A stretch of DNA of 5,370 nt from Brevundimonas vancanneytii. GTDB taxonomy: Bacteria > Pseudomonadota > Alphaproteobacteria > Caulobacterales > Caulobacteraceae. Below, piece after piece: positions 1-5,143 of this stretch. The stretch is from NCBI GenBank assembly GCA_945874855.1, contig CAMCIP010000163.1, positions 1 to 5,370 on the forward strand, read 5' to 3'. The position numbers were made by a program, and so were the translations under genes. The notes below the pieces were generated by a model. It made no database searches. It saw only the letters and a list, made by a program, of their open reading frames with translations, and had not been told where the DNA came from. Within the stretch, counting starts at the first letter, position 1, and the number at the start of each line of letters is the position of its first letter.

Positions 1-87
1 CTGGACGGCTGGCTCTGGGTCGGCTGGGCCCTGGGCGGCGCCGTGCTGTGCCTGTTCGCCCACTTCCTGTTCCGGAGCACCCGCTGA
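1..87 (+). CDS. C-terminal end of an unidentified membrane protein (partial)
   Basis: The frame is open from the first base of the window and ends at a TGA at 85-87. The 28 visible residues begin LDGWLWVGWALGGAVLC and end FRSTR. They form one hydrophobic stretch of about 20 residues followed by a short basic tail, as expected of a last transmembrane helix with a cytoplasmic end. The stop overlaps the next start by one base (TGATG), so the two genes are probably co-transcribed and translationally coupled. The fragment is too short to name a family; the hydrophobic end and the linkage to another small membrane protein are all that can be said. Confidence 0.6.
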   Translation: MDGWLWVGWALGGAVLCLFAHFLFRSTR

Positions 88-290
88 TGGGCCCGCGCGC
101 GCGCCGGGCCGTGGCGTCGGCCGGAATGCTGATCTTTCTGGCGGTCTATGTCTGGGCCGCGATCGCGGTGGCCGACCTGCTGCCCGAATCTCCGCTGATC
201 GACGCCCTCTACTTCCTGGTCGTCGGCACCGCCTGGGGCCTGCCCCTGCTGCCGCTGCTGAAGTGGGCCGAGGGCGGCAAGAAGGACTGA
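87..290 (+). CDS. DUF2842 small membrane protein
   Basis: This 67-residue protein has a basic start (MGPRARR) and two predicted membrane helices at about residues 11-31 and 38-58, ending in a lysine-rich tail (GGKKD). The pattern of two helices joined by a short loop, with a TAWGLPLLPLLKW stretch in the second, resembles DUF2842, a family of short alphaproteobacterial inner-membrane proteins of unknown function; the match is from memory of the family. The ATG at 87 is preferred over the in-frame ATG at 48 because it overlaps the upstream stop as TGATG, has a GGAG about 9 bases upstream, and removes a proline-rich N-terminus that would overlap the upstream gene by 40 bases. No role can be assigned beyond a membrane location. 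The gene converges on tRNA-Pro, and no convincing terminator hairpin is seen between them. Confidence 0.75.
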   Translation: MGPRARRAVASAGMLIFLAVYVWAAIAVADLLPESPLIDALYFLVVGTAWGLPLLPLLKWAEGGKKD

Positions 291-368
291 ACAGCCGGAC
301 AGCCCGCGACGCCCTCAGCAGGCGGCGACGGCATCGCGAAGGTCAGGGCATTCAGGGTCAAGGGAAGA

Positions 369-445
<77 letters not shown>

Positions 446-453
446 GAGGGGCC

Positions 454-482
454 CCTATAGACGGGGGCCTTGCGCGCCGCAA
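454..482 (-). promoter_or_regulatory. Candidate promoter of tRNA-Pro
   Basis: On the minus strand, TTGCGGC (482-476), a 14-base spacer and TCTATAGG (461-454) approximate the Caulobacter housekeeping promoter pattern (TTGACGS, 10-14 bases, GCTANAWC). The -10 end lies 8 bases before the mature tRNA 5' end at 445, so transcription would start only one to three bases upstream of it. A GGCCCC/GGGGCC inverted repeat (450-455 with 464-469) overlaps the -10. It might also mark the end of merR transcription, but there is no T-run. The site rests on pattern and position only. Confidence 0.45.
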
Positions 483-504
483 ACCCAAATCGGCGGAATT
501 CCGG

Positions 505-912
505 TCAGGCCTGCAGGACCCGGTCAAGCCGGGCCTTCGCGGCCTCCATCCGCACCAGGGCGGCCGCGAGGCCGGGGCCATGGGTGGATGGCGTCGGCGC
601 AGCGGTGGCGGCCGCTTCTGCCGCAGGCGGCGGCGCGGACTCGAACGCCGCGTCCTGGGTGATCGCCTTCATGCCGCGCGTCTTGTGCAGCCGCTGGACA
701 CCGCGGATGGTCACGCCCTCGTCGTGCAGAAGTCGCTTCAGCCCCCGCAGGACGGCGAGGTCCTGTGGCCGATAGAAGCGCCGGCCGCCGGCGCGCTTGA
801 GCGGTGTGACAAAGGGGAAGCGGGTTTCCCAGAAGCGCAGCACATGCTGCGGCACGCCCACTTCCTCGGCCGCCTCGGAGATGGTGCGGAAGGCGTCAGG
901 GGCCTTGGGCAC
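505..912 (-). CDS. MerR-family transcriptional regulator
   Basis: This 135-residue cytoplasmic DNA-binding protein has an N-terminal winged-helix domain of MerR type at about residues 8-78. FRTISEAAEEVGVPQHVLRFWETRFP is the helix-turn-helix, GGRRFYRPQDLAVLRGLKRLL is the wing and following helix, and GVTIRGVQRL closes the domain. After it comes a low-complexity Ala/Pro linker (about 88-113) and a short charged helix (about 114-135). No cysteine is present, so the metal-sensing chemistry of MerR, CueR or ZntR is unlikely; what it senses is unknown. The start is GTG at 912, two bases after the ihfA stop, and it matches where close relatives begin (PKAPDAFRTISEAA). The 2-base gap implies co-transcription with ihfA. 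A MerR protein next to ihfA is a recurrent alphaproteobacterial arrangement. Its target genes cannot be told from this window. Confidence 0.9.
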   Translation of the reverse strand: MPKAPDAFRTISEAAEEVGVPQHVLRFWETRFPFVTPLKRAGGRRFYRPQDLAVLRGLKRLLHDEGVTIRGVQRLHKTRGMKAITQDAAFESAPPPAAEAAATAAPTPSTHGPGLAAALVRMEAAKARLDRVLQA

Positions 913-914
913 GA

Positions 915-1223
915 TCAGACGGCCAGGTGGGCGTCGTGCACGCGGCTCTTCATGATCTGCGAGGCGCGGAAGCTGATGACGCGGCGCGGATTGATGGCGG
1001 CGGGGACCCCGGTCTTGGGGTTGCGGCCCATGCGCGCGCGTTTGCCCCGAACCTGAAAGACGCCGAATCCGGAGAGCTTGACGGTTTCCCCGCGCTCGAG
1101 CGCCTCGACGATCAGATCAAGGGTCCGCTCGACAAGGTCCGCACACTCGGCCCGGGACAGGCCCACGGCGTCGTGCACCGCATCGCAAAGGTCCGCGCGG
1201 GTCAGGGTCTGGGGTCCGGTCAT
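915..1223 (-). CDS. ihfA: Integration host factor subunit alpha
   Basis: This 102-residue member of the HU/IHF family pairs with IHF-beta (not in this window) to bend DNA sharply at specific sites in recombination, replication and transcription control. TLTRADLCDAVHDAVGLSRAECADLVE forms the N-terminal helices, GETVKLSGFGVFQVR is the family core, and GRNPKTG (66-72) is the tip of the DNA-binding arm with the intercalating proline at residue 69, followed by PRRVISFRAS. The alpha rather than beta assignment rests on overall similarity to alphaproteobacterial IHF-alpha and on the MerR neighbour. The ATG at 1223 was chosen over an in-frame TTG at 1253 because it has a GGAG (1236-1233) 9 bases upstream and gives the usual family length. 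A 79-base gap separates it from fabH, so it may have its own promoter, though none is convincing there. Confidence 0.93.
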   Translation of the reverse strand: MTGPQTLTRADLCDAVHDAVGLSRAECADLVERTLDLIVEALERGETVKLSGFGVFQVRGKRARMGRNPKTGVPAAINPRRVISFRASQIMKSRVHDAHLAV

Positions 1224-1232
1224 TTGGGCTTG

Positions 1233-1236
1233 CTCC
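1233..1236 (-). promoter_or_regulatory. Ribosome binding site of ihfA (decides start)
   Basis: GGAG on the minus strand lies 9 bases before the ATG at 1223. The longer reading from TTG at 1253 would place this site inside the coding sequence and add ten residues not usual for IHF-alpha, so it supports the shorter protein. Confidence 0.6.
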
Positions 1237-1302
1237 AGAACGCCTCCGGCCAAGCGTCCATAAAGGCTCAGGCTTCCGCGATTTCCAAGGACATTTTTCC
1301 GC

Positions 1303-2280
1303 CTAGAGGCGAATGGCGCAAGCGCCCCAGGTCAGGCCGCCGCCCATGGCTTCCAGCAGGATCAGGTCGCCGGGCTTGATTCTGCCATCCCGGATCGCCG
1401 CATCCAGCGCCAGCGGAATCGAAGCCGCCGAGGTGTTGGCGTGCTCGGCCACGGTGGAGATCACCTTGTTCTCGTCCAGCCCCAGTCGGTCGCCGACGCC
1501 CTTGATGATCCGCTGGTTGGCCTGATGCGGCACGAACCAGTCGACGTCCGAGACCTGAATGCCGGCCGCCGCCGCAGCCGATGTCACCGCCTCGGCGATA
1601 TTGACCACTGCGTGCCGGAACACCTGGTTGCCGGCCATACGCAGATGCCCCACCTGGCCCGTCGTCGAGGGGCCGCCGTCCACATAGAGCAGTTCCGTCT
1701 TGTTGCCGTCGCTTCTCAGCGAAAAGCCCAGGATGCCGCGATCGGCGGGCGTGCCGGCCCCCTCGACCGGCTCCAGCACCACCGCGCCGGCCCCGTCGCC
1801 GAACAGGACGCAGGTGGAACGGTCGGTCCAGTCCATCAGCCGCGTCATCTCCTCGGCCCCGATCACGAGGGCGCATTTCGCCAGGCCCCGGGCGACGAAG
1901 CCGTCTGCCACGCTGATGGCGTAGACGAAGCCGGTGCAGACGGCCTGGACGTCGAAGGCGGCGCACACCGGCGCCCCCAGCTTGCGCTGCACGATGGCCG
2001 CAGTGGCGGGAAAGGTCAGATCCGGTGTGGTCGTCGCCACGATGATGAGATCGACGTCGTCAGCCGTCCGCCCCGCAGCCGCCAGGGCCCGCTTCGCGGC
2101 CTCGACGGCCAGGTCGCTGGTCGGCTGGTCGTCGCGGGCCCGGTGGCGCTTCCGGATGCCGGTCCGTTCGACGATCCACTCGTCGGAGGTGTCGACGATC
2201 AGGGACAGGTCGGCGTTGGTCACCACCTGTTCAGGCAAATAGGCTCCCACGCCGGTCACGGCGCTCCGCGTCACGCTCAC
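1303..2280 (-). CDS. fabH: Beta-ketoacyl-ACP synthase III (FabH)
   Basis: This 325-residue cytoplasmic enzyme condenses an acyl-CoA (usually acetyl-CoA) with malonyl-ACP to give acetoacetyl-ACP, the first condensation of type II fatty-acid synthesis. All three catalytic residues are present in context: Cys115 in VQAVCTGFVYA, His252 in VPHQANQRI, and Asn282 in AEHANTSAASIPL. Other signatures are the early TSDEWIVERTGIRKRH, the FGDGAGAVVL loop (160-169) and the C-terminal GGGLTWGA. Length is normal for the family. The start is GTG at 2280, whose GTGA overlaps the plsX stop by four bases, and a GAGGAG lies 8 bases upstream. The overlap implies translational coupling to plsX, an arrangement shared with many bacteria. 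The TAG stop is followed by a 79-base gap before ihfA with no clear terminator. Confidence 0.98.
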   Translation of the reverse strand: MSVTRSAVTGVGAYLPEQVVTNADLSLIVDTSDEWIVERTGIRKRHRARDDQPTSDLAVEAAKRALAAAGRTADDVDLIIVATTTPDLTFPATAAIVQRKLGAPVCAAFDVQAVCTGFVYAISVADGFVARGLAKCALVIGAEEMTRLMDWTDRSTCVLFGDGAGAVVLEPVEGAGTPADRGILGFSLRSDGNKTELLYVDGGPSTTGQVGHLRMAGNQVFRHAVVNIAEAVTSAAAAAGIQVSDVDWFVPHQANQRIIKGVGDRLGLDENKVISTVAEHANTSAASIPLALDAAIRDGRIKPGDLILLEAMGGGLTWGACAIRL

Positions 2281-3338
2281 GTGGAAGTCTCCTCGGGAGA
2301 CGGCGCCGCCAGGACGGCGGTGAGCCGGTTCAGATTTTCGCCGACCTTGACCAGATAGTCGCTGCGCGCCAGATCGACAGTGATGCGGATGGCATTGCCG
2401 AAACCCTTGGCGTCTGCGCCGCCATGGCTCTTCACCACAATGCCGTTCAGCCCCAGAAGCGGGCCGCCGTTGATGGCTCCGGGATCGATCCGCTGGCGCA
2501 TCCGCTTCAGTGCCGGCAGGGCCAACAGTGCGCCCGTGCGGGCCATGACGCCCGACGTCAGGGCGTCTTTCAGCTGAACGAAAATGTATCGGGCGACGCC
2601 CTCGGCCGTCTTCAGGGCGATGTTGCCGGTGAAGCCGTCGGTCACGACCACGTCCACCGTCCCCTTGGCGATGTCGTCTCCCTCGACGAACCCGCGATAG
2701 TCGAGACCGAAGCCGCCCTCGCGCAGCAGGCGTGCGGCCTCCCGGACCGCCTCGTGACCCTTCATGTCCTCTGACCCGACGTTCAGCAGGCCGACCGTCG
2801 GCCGGGCCACGCCATGCACGGCGGCGTGGAAGGCCTCGCCCATGATGGCGAACTCCACCAGCTGCTCGGCGTCACTCTCGACGTTGGCGCCCACGTCCAG
2901 CACGGCAGTGATGCCGCGATAGGTCGGCCAGCTGGCCACGATGGCCGGCCGCTCCAGCCCATGGGCCGACATCCGCAGCAGGAGCTTGGACACGGCCATC
3001 AGGGCCCCGGTGTTGCCGGCCGACACCACGGCATGGGCCTCGCCGGTCTTCACCGCCTCGATGGCGTTCCACAGGCTGGAGCCCTTGCCCCGGCGCATGG
3101 CCTGGGCCGGCTTCTCGTCCATGGCGATCACCTTGTCGGTGTGACGCACCTCGATGCCCGCCGGGTCGACCGCGGCGCGGGTCAACTCGGCCCGAATGGC
3201 CACCTCGTCGCCGTGCAGAAGGAAGCTGACCCCCTCCCCGCCGTGTCGGCGTCGGAAGACGCCGATCGCGGGGGCGACCACCGAGGGGCCGTGGTCTCCG
3301 CCCATGGCGTCGATCGAGATGGTGACGGAATCAGGCAA
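2277..3338 (-). CDS. plsX: Phosphate acyltransferase PlsX
   Basis: This 353-residue enzyme converts acyl-ACP and inorganic phosphate to acyl-phosphate, the donor used by PlsY to make lysophosphatidic acid. It acts at the inner face of the cytoplasmic membrane, linking fatty-acid synthesis to phospholipids. Family motifs appear in order: ISIDAMGGDHGP (7-18), KGSSLWNAIEAV (85-96), SAGNTGALMA (106-115), VLDVGANVES (147-156), VGSEDMKGHE (187-196), VVTDGFTGNIALKTAEG (231-247) and GGPLLGLNGIVVKSHGGAD (291-309). Length is normal. The start is a rare TTG at 3338, supported by a full AGGAGG 8 bases upstream and by the family's usual distance to the DAMGGD motif. plsX overlaps fabH by four bases. Unlike enteric bacteria, where rpmF lies between yceD and plsX, only a non-coding 148-base gap separates them here, and it holds a candidate promoter and stem-loop. 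Confidence 0.98.
   Translation of the reverse strand: MPDSVTISIDAMGGDHGPSVVAPAIGVFRRRHGGEGVSFLLHGDEVAIRAELTRAAVDPAGIEVRHTDKVIAMDEKPAQAMRRGKGSSLWNAIEAVKTGEAHAVVSAGNTGALMAVSKLLLRMSAHGLERPAIVASWPTYRGITAVLDVGANVESDAEQLVEFAIMGEAFHAAVHGVARPTVGLLNVGSEDMKGHEAVREAARLLREGGFGLDYRGFVEGDDIAKGTVDVVVTDGFTGNIALKTAEGVARYIFVQLKDALTSGVMARTGALLALPALKRMRQRIDPGAINGGPLLGLNGIVVKSHGGADAKGFGNAIRITVDLARSDYLVKVGENLNRLTAVLAAPSPEETST
2289..2294 (-). promoter_or_regulatory. Ribosome binding site of fabH (inside plsX)
   Basis: GAGGAG on the minus strand, 8 bases before the GTG at 2280, lies within the last codons of plsX. It fixes the non-ATG start and suggests that ribosomes finishing plsX reinitiate on fabH. Confidence 0.7.
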
Positions 3339-3346
3339 GCGTCAGG

Positions 3347-3352
3347 CCTCCT
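3347..3352 (-). promoter_or_regulatory. Ribosome binding site of plsX (decides the TTG start)
   Basis: AGGAGG on the minus strand matches the anti-Shine-Dalgarno consensus fully and lies 8 bases before the TTG at 3338. It outweighs the weak start codon, and it begins just one base after the end of a long inverted repeat (3354-3413), which could affect its access to ribosomes. Confidence 0.8.
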
Positions 3353-3353
3353 G

Positions 3354-3413
3354 GAGCTTGATCGTTTCGGGCCGAACCGCGTCTTGGTTCCGTCGGAAGG
3401 GTGAATCAAGCTC
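3354..3413 (-). promoter_or_regulatory. Candidate structured leader (nested inverted repeat) before plsX
   Basis: On the minus strand, GAGCTTGAT (3413-3405) is perfectly complementary to ATCAAGCTC (3362-3354). Between them sits an imperfect 33-base palindrome (3398-3366): TTC pairs with GAA at the ends, two further G-C pairs alternate with mismatches, and GAACC (3390-3386) pairs with GGTTC (3378-3374) around a 7-base loop, AAGACGC. The internal loops are 6 and 3 bases. As RNA this would be a 60-nt stem-loop ending one base before the plsX AGGAGG. The 33-base part also contains two 11-base palindromes, TTCGGGCCGAA (3366-3376) and TTCCGTCGGAA (3388-3398), with centres 22 bases apart, so it could instead be a double operator. 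No T-run follows it, so it is not a usual terminator. The base pairing is seen directly; the function is inferred, and I do not recognise it as a known riboswitch. Confidence 0.5.
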
Positions 3414-3443
3414 TCGCATTACCCGGTCCGGCGCGGGCGGCGG

Positions 3444-3471
3444 ACGATAGCGGCGCGCACCGCGGATGCAA
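3444..3471 (-). promoter_or_regulatory. Candidate promoter of plsX-fabH
   Basis: On the minus strand, TTGCATC (3471-3465), a 13-base spacer and GCTATCGT (3451-3444) partly match the Caulobacter housekeeping promoter pattern, with TTG and GCTA intact. Transcription would start near 3437, giving a leader of about 100 bases that contains the whole inverted repeat at 3354-3413. The site lies just past the yceD stop, so the lipid genes could be expressed separately from the two genes upstream. Evidence is pattern and position only. Confidence 0.4.
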
Positions 3472-3486
3472 GCGCCTGACGTGAGG

Positions 3487-4011
3487 TCAGGACCCGGTGT
3501 CGTCCCCGCGGACCTTGAAAGCCTTCAAGGCGGCGAAGGGAGAAATCTCGGCCTCGGGCTCGGGCGGCTGGAACTCGGCGCCCGGTGCCCGCGGAAACGG
3601 ATCCAGGGCCAGGGACAGCTGCTCGACGGCATGATGGCCGAGGTCGACCTGACCGTTCTCGATCAGATCCGGCGCATCGTCCTCCAGCGTCACCTCGATC
3701 TCGCCCTCGACGACTTCCGATGCCTCGGCCAGCCGGACCCTGAAGGTCTGATCGACCAGGGCCGGCAGGGGCTGCAGGGTCAGGCCGCACGCCTGGACCA
3801 CCCGGGCCCGCACCCGTCCGCTCAGGGCCCATACGTCGTCCTCGTGCGCAGGGGCGAGCGTCACCTCCACCGACATCTCGTCCAGCGCCTCCAGATCAAG
3901 CCAGCGGGCGATGGCCGTCCGCTCGGCGGCGTCGGGTTCCAGGGTGCGGGTGACGCCCTGGCCGATCTGATTCAGGCGGATCGGGCGACTGAAGGGATGG
4001 ACGTCCGTCAC
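3487..4011 (-). CDS. YceD/DUF177 family protein
   Basis: This 174-residue cytoplasmic protein belongs to the YceD (DUF177) family, linked in bacteria and plastids to 23S rRNA accumulation or processing; its biochemistry is not well settled. Family features are VRARVVQACGLTLQPLPALVDQTFRVRL (67-94), an acidic stretch (about 103-119), the core ENGQVDLGHHAVEQLSLALDPFPRAPGAEF (118-147) and the C-terminal ISPFAALKAFK (156-166). It has one cysteine, Cys75, in the QAC motif; a zinc site is not evident. The start is GTG at 4011, whose GTGA overlaps the upstream chaperone stop by four bases, implying coupled translation; no ATG lies near the N-terminus. yceD before plsX and fabH is a widespread order, but the L32 gene (rpmF), often present between them, is absent here. 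Confidence 0.9.
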   Translation of the reverse strand: MTDVHPFSRPIRLNQIGQGVTRTLEPDAAERTAIARWLDLEALDEMSVEVTLAPAHEDDVWALSGRVRARVVQACGLTLQPLPALVDQTFRVRLAEASEVVEGEIEVTLEDDAPDLIENGQVDLGHHAVEQLSLALDPFPRAPGAEFQPPEPEAEISPFAALKAFKVRGDDTGS

Positions 4012-4535
4012 GCGATCACCTCGGCCCAGTCCGGACCCGCCAAAAGCGCGGCGCCCGGCTGCCGCGCCAGCCGGGCGCGCGACGCCAGCGCATAGGTCGC
4101 CAGCACGGAGGCGGCGGCGTCCGTCCCCTCCGGCACCACATTGCGCCGCAAGGCCTCGGTCAGGGCCTGAGAATCCTCTGCTTCCAATGGCCCCTCGTAG
4201 GCGCTCATCCGGCCATAGACCTGCTCGCCCAGCTTGCGCATCTTCTTGGCGACCGACAGATCCCCGACGCCGAGTTCGCGAAGGTCATTGTCCATGGCCG
4301 AGACGAAGACGTCGAACAGGCGCTGGGCGGCCTCGCGCCCGCCCTCGCCGTCCTGTCGCAGCCGCTGGGCCAGAAGCTGGACATGCAGGACATAGAGCTC
4401 GAACCGCGAGTCGATCCGGTCTTCAACGCCCAACTCGGCATAAAAGCGGGGATCGCGCGCCTGGGCGACGGCGTGGCCATAAAGCCGGTCGCCGACGTCA
4501 GGATCGCTTTTGAGGCCGAAGAGTCGTCGTAGCAT
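4008..4535 (-). CDS. Ubiquinol-cytochrome c chaperone family protein (Cbp3-like)
   Basis: This 175-residue protein resembles the ubiquinol-cytochrome c chaperone family, which includes yeast Cbp3 and human UQCC1, factors needed to make cytochrome b and assemble the bc1 complex. The conserved region lies at about residues 30-115: RFYAELGVEDRIDSRFELYVLHVQLLAQRL, then RLFDVFVSAMDNDLRELGVGDLSVAKKMRKL, then YGRMSAYEG. There is no signal peptide or membrane helix, so it should act in the cytoplasm or at the membrane face. The start is ATG at 4535 with AAGGGG about 9 bases upstream. It is the first gene of the leftward cluster, diverges from bamE, and overlaps yceD by four bases. A role in bc1 assembly is inferred from the eukaryotic members; nothing else in the window belongs to the bc1 complex. 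Confidence 0.88.
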   Translation of the reverse strand: MLRRLFGLKSDPDVGDRLYGHAVAQARDPRFYAELGVEDRIDSRFELYVLHVQLLAQRLRQDGEGGREAAQRLFDVFVSAMDNDLRELGVGDLSVAKKMRKLGEQVYGRMSAYEGPLEAEDSQALTEALRRNVVPEGTDAAASVLATYALASRARLARQPGAALLAGPDWAEVIA

Positions 4536-4563
4536 GATGAACGGCCCCTTTTCCGCCGCGGCG

Positions 4564-4592
4564 TTGAACTAGGACGGGACACGGGCTAGGTC
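4564..4592 (+). promoter_or_regulatory. Candidate promoter of bamE
   Basis: TTGAACT (4564-4570), a 14-base spacer and GCTAGGTC (4585-4592) match seven of eight positions of the Caulobacter -10 consensus GCTANAWC and the TTGA core of the -35. The expected start near 4599 leaves a leader of about 20 bases before the ATG at 4621. Its -35 overlaps the -10 of the leftward promoter, and its -10 overlaps the opposing -35. Confidence 0.55.
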
Positions 4593-4594
4593 AA
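4566..4594 (-). promoter_or_regulatory. Candidate promoter of the leftward cluster
   Basis: On the minus strand, TTGACCT (4594-4588), a 14-base spacer and CCTAGTTC (4573-4566) match the Caulobacter housekeeping pattern well. Transcription would start near 4559, about 24 bases before the ATG at 4535. It overlaps the opposing bamE promoter almost base for base, because both are built on the inverted repeat of TTGAACTAG (4564-4572) and CTAGGTCAA (4586-4594). Confidence 0.55.
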
Positions 4595-4620
4595 AGGCCT
4601 CACGAAGTCACAGGCGTCTC

Positions 4621-5097
4621 ATGATCCGCATTCAGACCGTCTCGGCCGTCGTCGTCCTGGCGCTCGCCGGGGCCGCCTGCGCTCCGATCGTCGGCAGCCA
4701 CGGCTATCAGGCCCTCGAGGCCGCACCTGCCGACGTGGTCGTGGGCACCGACACGCGTGAATCCGTCAAGGCGCGCCTTGGATCCCCGTCGGCCACCTCC
4801 CTCTTCGAAGGCGACGACGTCTGGTACTACGTCAGCCAGACGATGGAGAAATACACCTTCAATCCGGCCGCCGTGTCGCAGAGAACGGTGGTCGAGATCA
4901 CCTTCAATGACGCTGATCAGGTCGCCTCGGTGCGCACCCTGGGCCTGGAGGACGGACAGCAGGTCGCAATGAACCGGCGGGAGACGCCGACCCGCGGGCG
5001 CGAGTTGACTGTGCTCGAACAGCTTCTGGGCAACGTCGGCCGAGGCCAGCTGCCCCGCACCGACGAGGACGCCCCCGGTCAACGCCGACCTGACTAG
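4621..5097 (+). CDS. bamE: BamE-type outer-membrane assembly lipoprotein
   Basis: This 158-residue protein resembles BamE (SmpA/OmlA family), a small lipoprotein of the BAM complex, which inserts beta-barrel proteins into the outer membrane. It has a lipoprotein signal peptide, hydrophobic at residues 7-19 and with Cys20 as the acylation site in LALAGAACAP. The residue at -3 is Gly rather than the usual Leu, but the sequence still fits the broad lipobox pattern. The fold region runs from GTDTRESVKARLGSPSATSLFEGDDVWYYVSQ (42-73) to VVEITFNDADQVASVRTLGLEDG (90-112). Then comes ETPTRGRELTVLEQLLGNVGRGQLP (121-145), typical of alphaproteobacterial members, and a short charged tail. The ATG at 4621 directly precedes the signal peptide; the ribosome site is weak (AGG 6 bases upstream). 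The gene stands alone, diverging from the chaperone gene and ending before a strong terminator. Confidence 0.92.
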   Translation: MIRIQTVSAVVVLALAGAACAPIVGSHGYQALEAAPADVVVGTDTRESVKARLGSPSATSLFEGDDVWYYVSQTMEKYTFNPAAVSQRTVVEITFNDADQVASVRTLGLEDGQQVAMNRRETPTRGRELTVLEQLLGNVGRGQLPRTDEDAPGQRRPD

Positions 5098-5143
5098 CGA
5101 GCCGAGCCGCCCGCCTCGCCTTCGGGGCCCAAACCAGACGAAG

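Noticed and set aside
48..86. Longer N-terminus for the DUF2842 protein from an ATG at 48
   Set aside because: It would overlap the upstream gene by 40 bases with a proline-rich segment; the ATG at 87 has the TGATG overlap and a better ribosome site.
291..368. Possible terminator between DUF2842 and tRNA-Pro
   Set aside because: Only a 4-bp GCC-rich stem and repeated TCAGGG words are seen; there is no stable hairpin and no T-run.
1224..1253. TTG start at 1253 for ihfA
   Set aside because: The ATG at 1223 has a properly spaced GGAG and gives the usual IHF-alpha length.
1224..1302. Promoter for ihfA (TTGGAAA, 14 bases, GCCTTTAT)
   Set aside because: The -10 half matches the consensus at only about three of eight positions, too weak to list.
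1268..1966. 232-codon frame on the minus strand inside fabH
   Set aside because: It is a shifted frame of fabH, rich in Arg and Gly, with no recognisable domain; fabH itself is intact, so it is not evidence of a frameshift.
1441..2358. 305-codon open frame on the + strand
   Set aside because: It lies antisense to fabH, which has all its catalytic residues; long antisense frames are common at this GC content, and the translation shows no family features.
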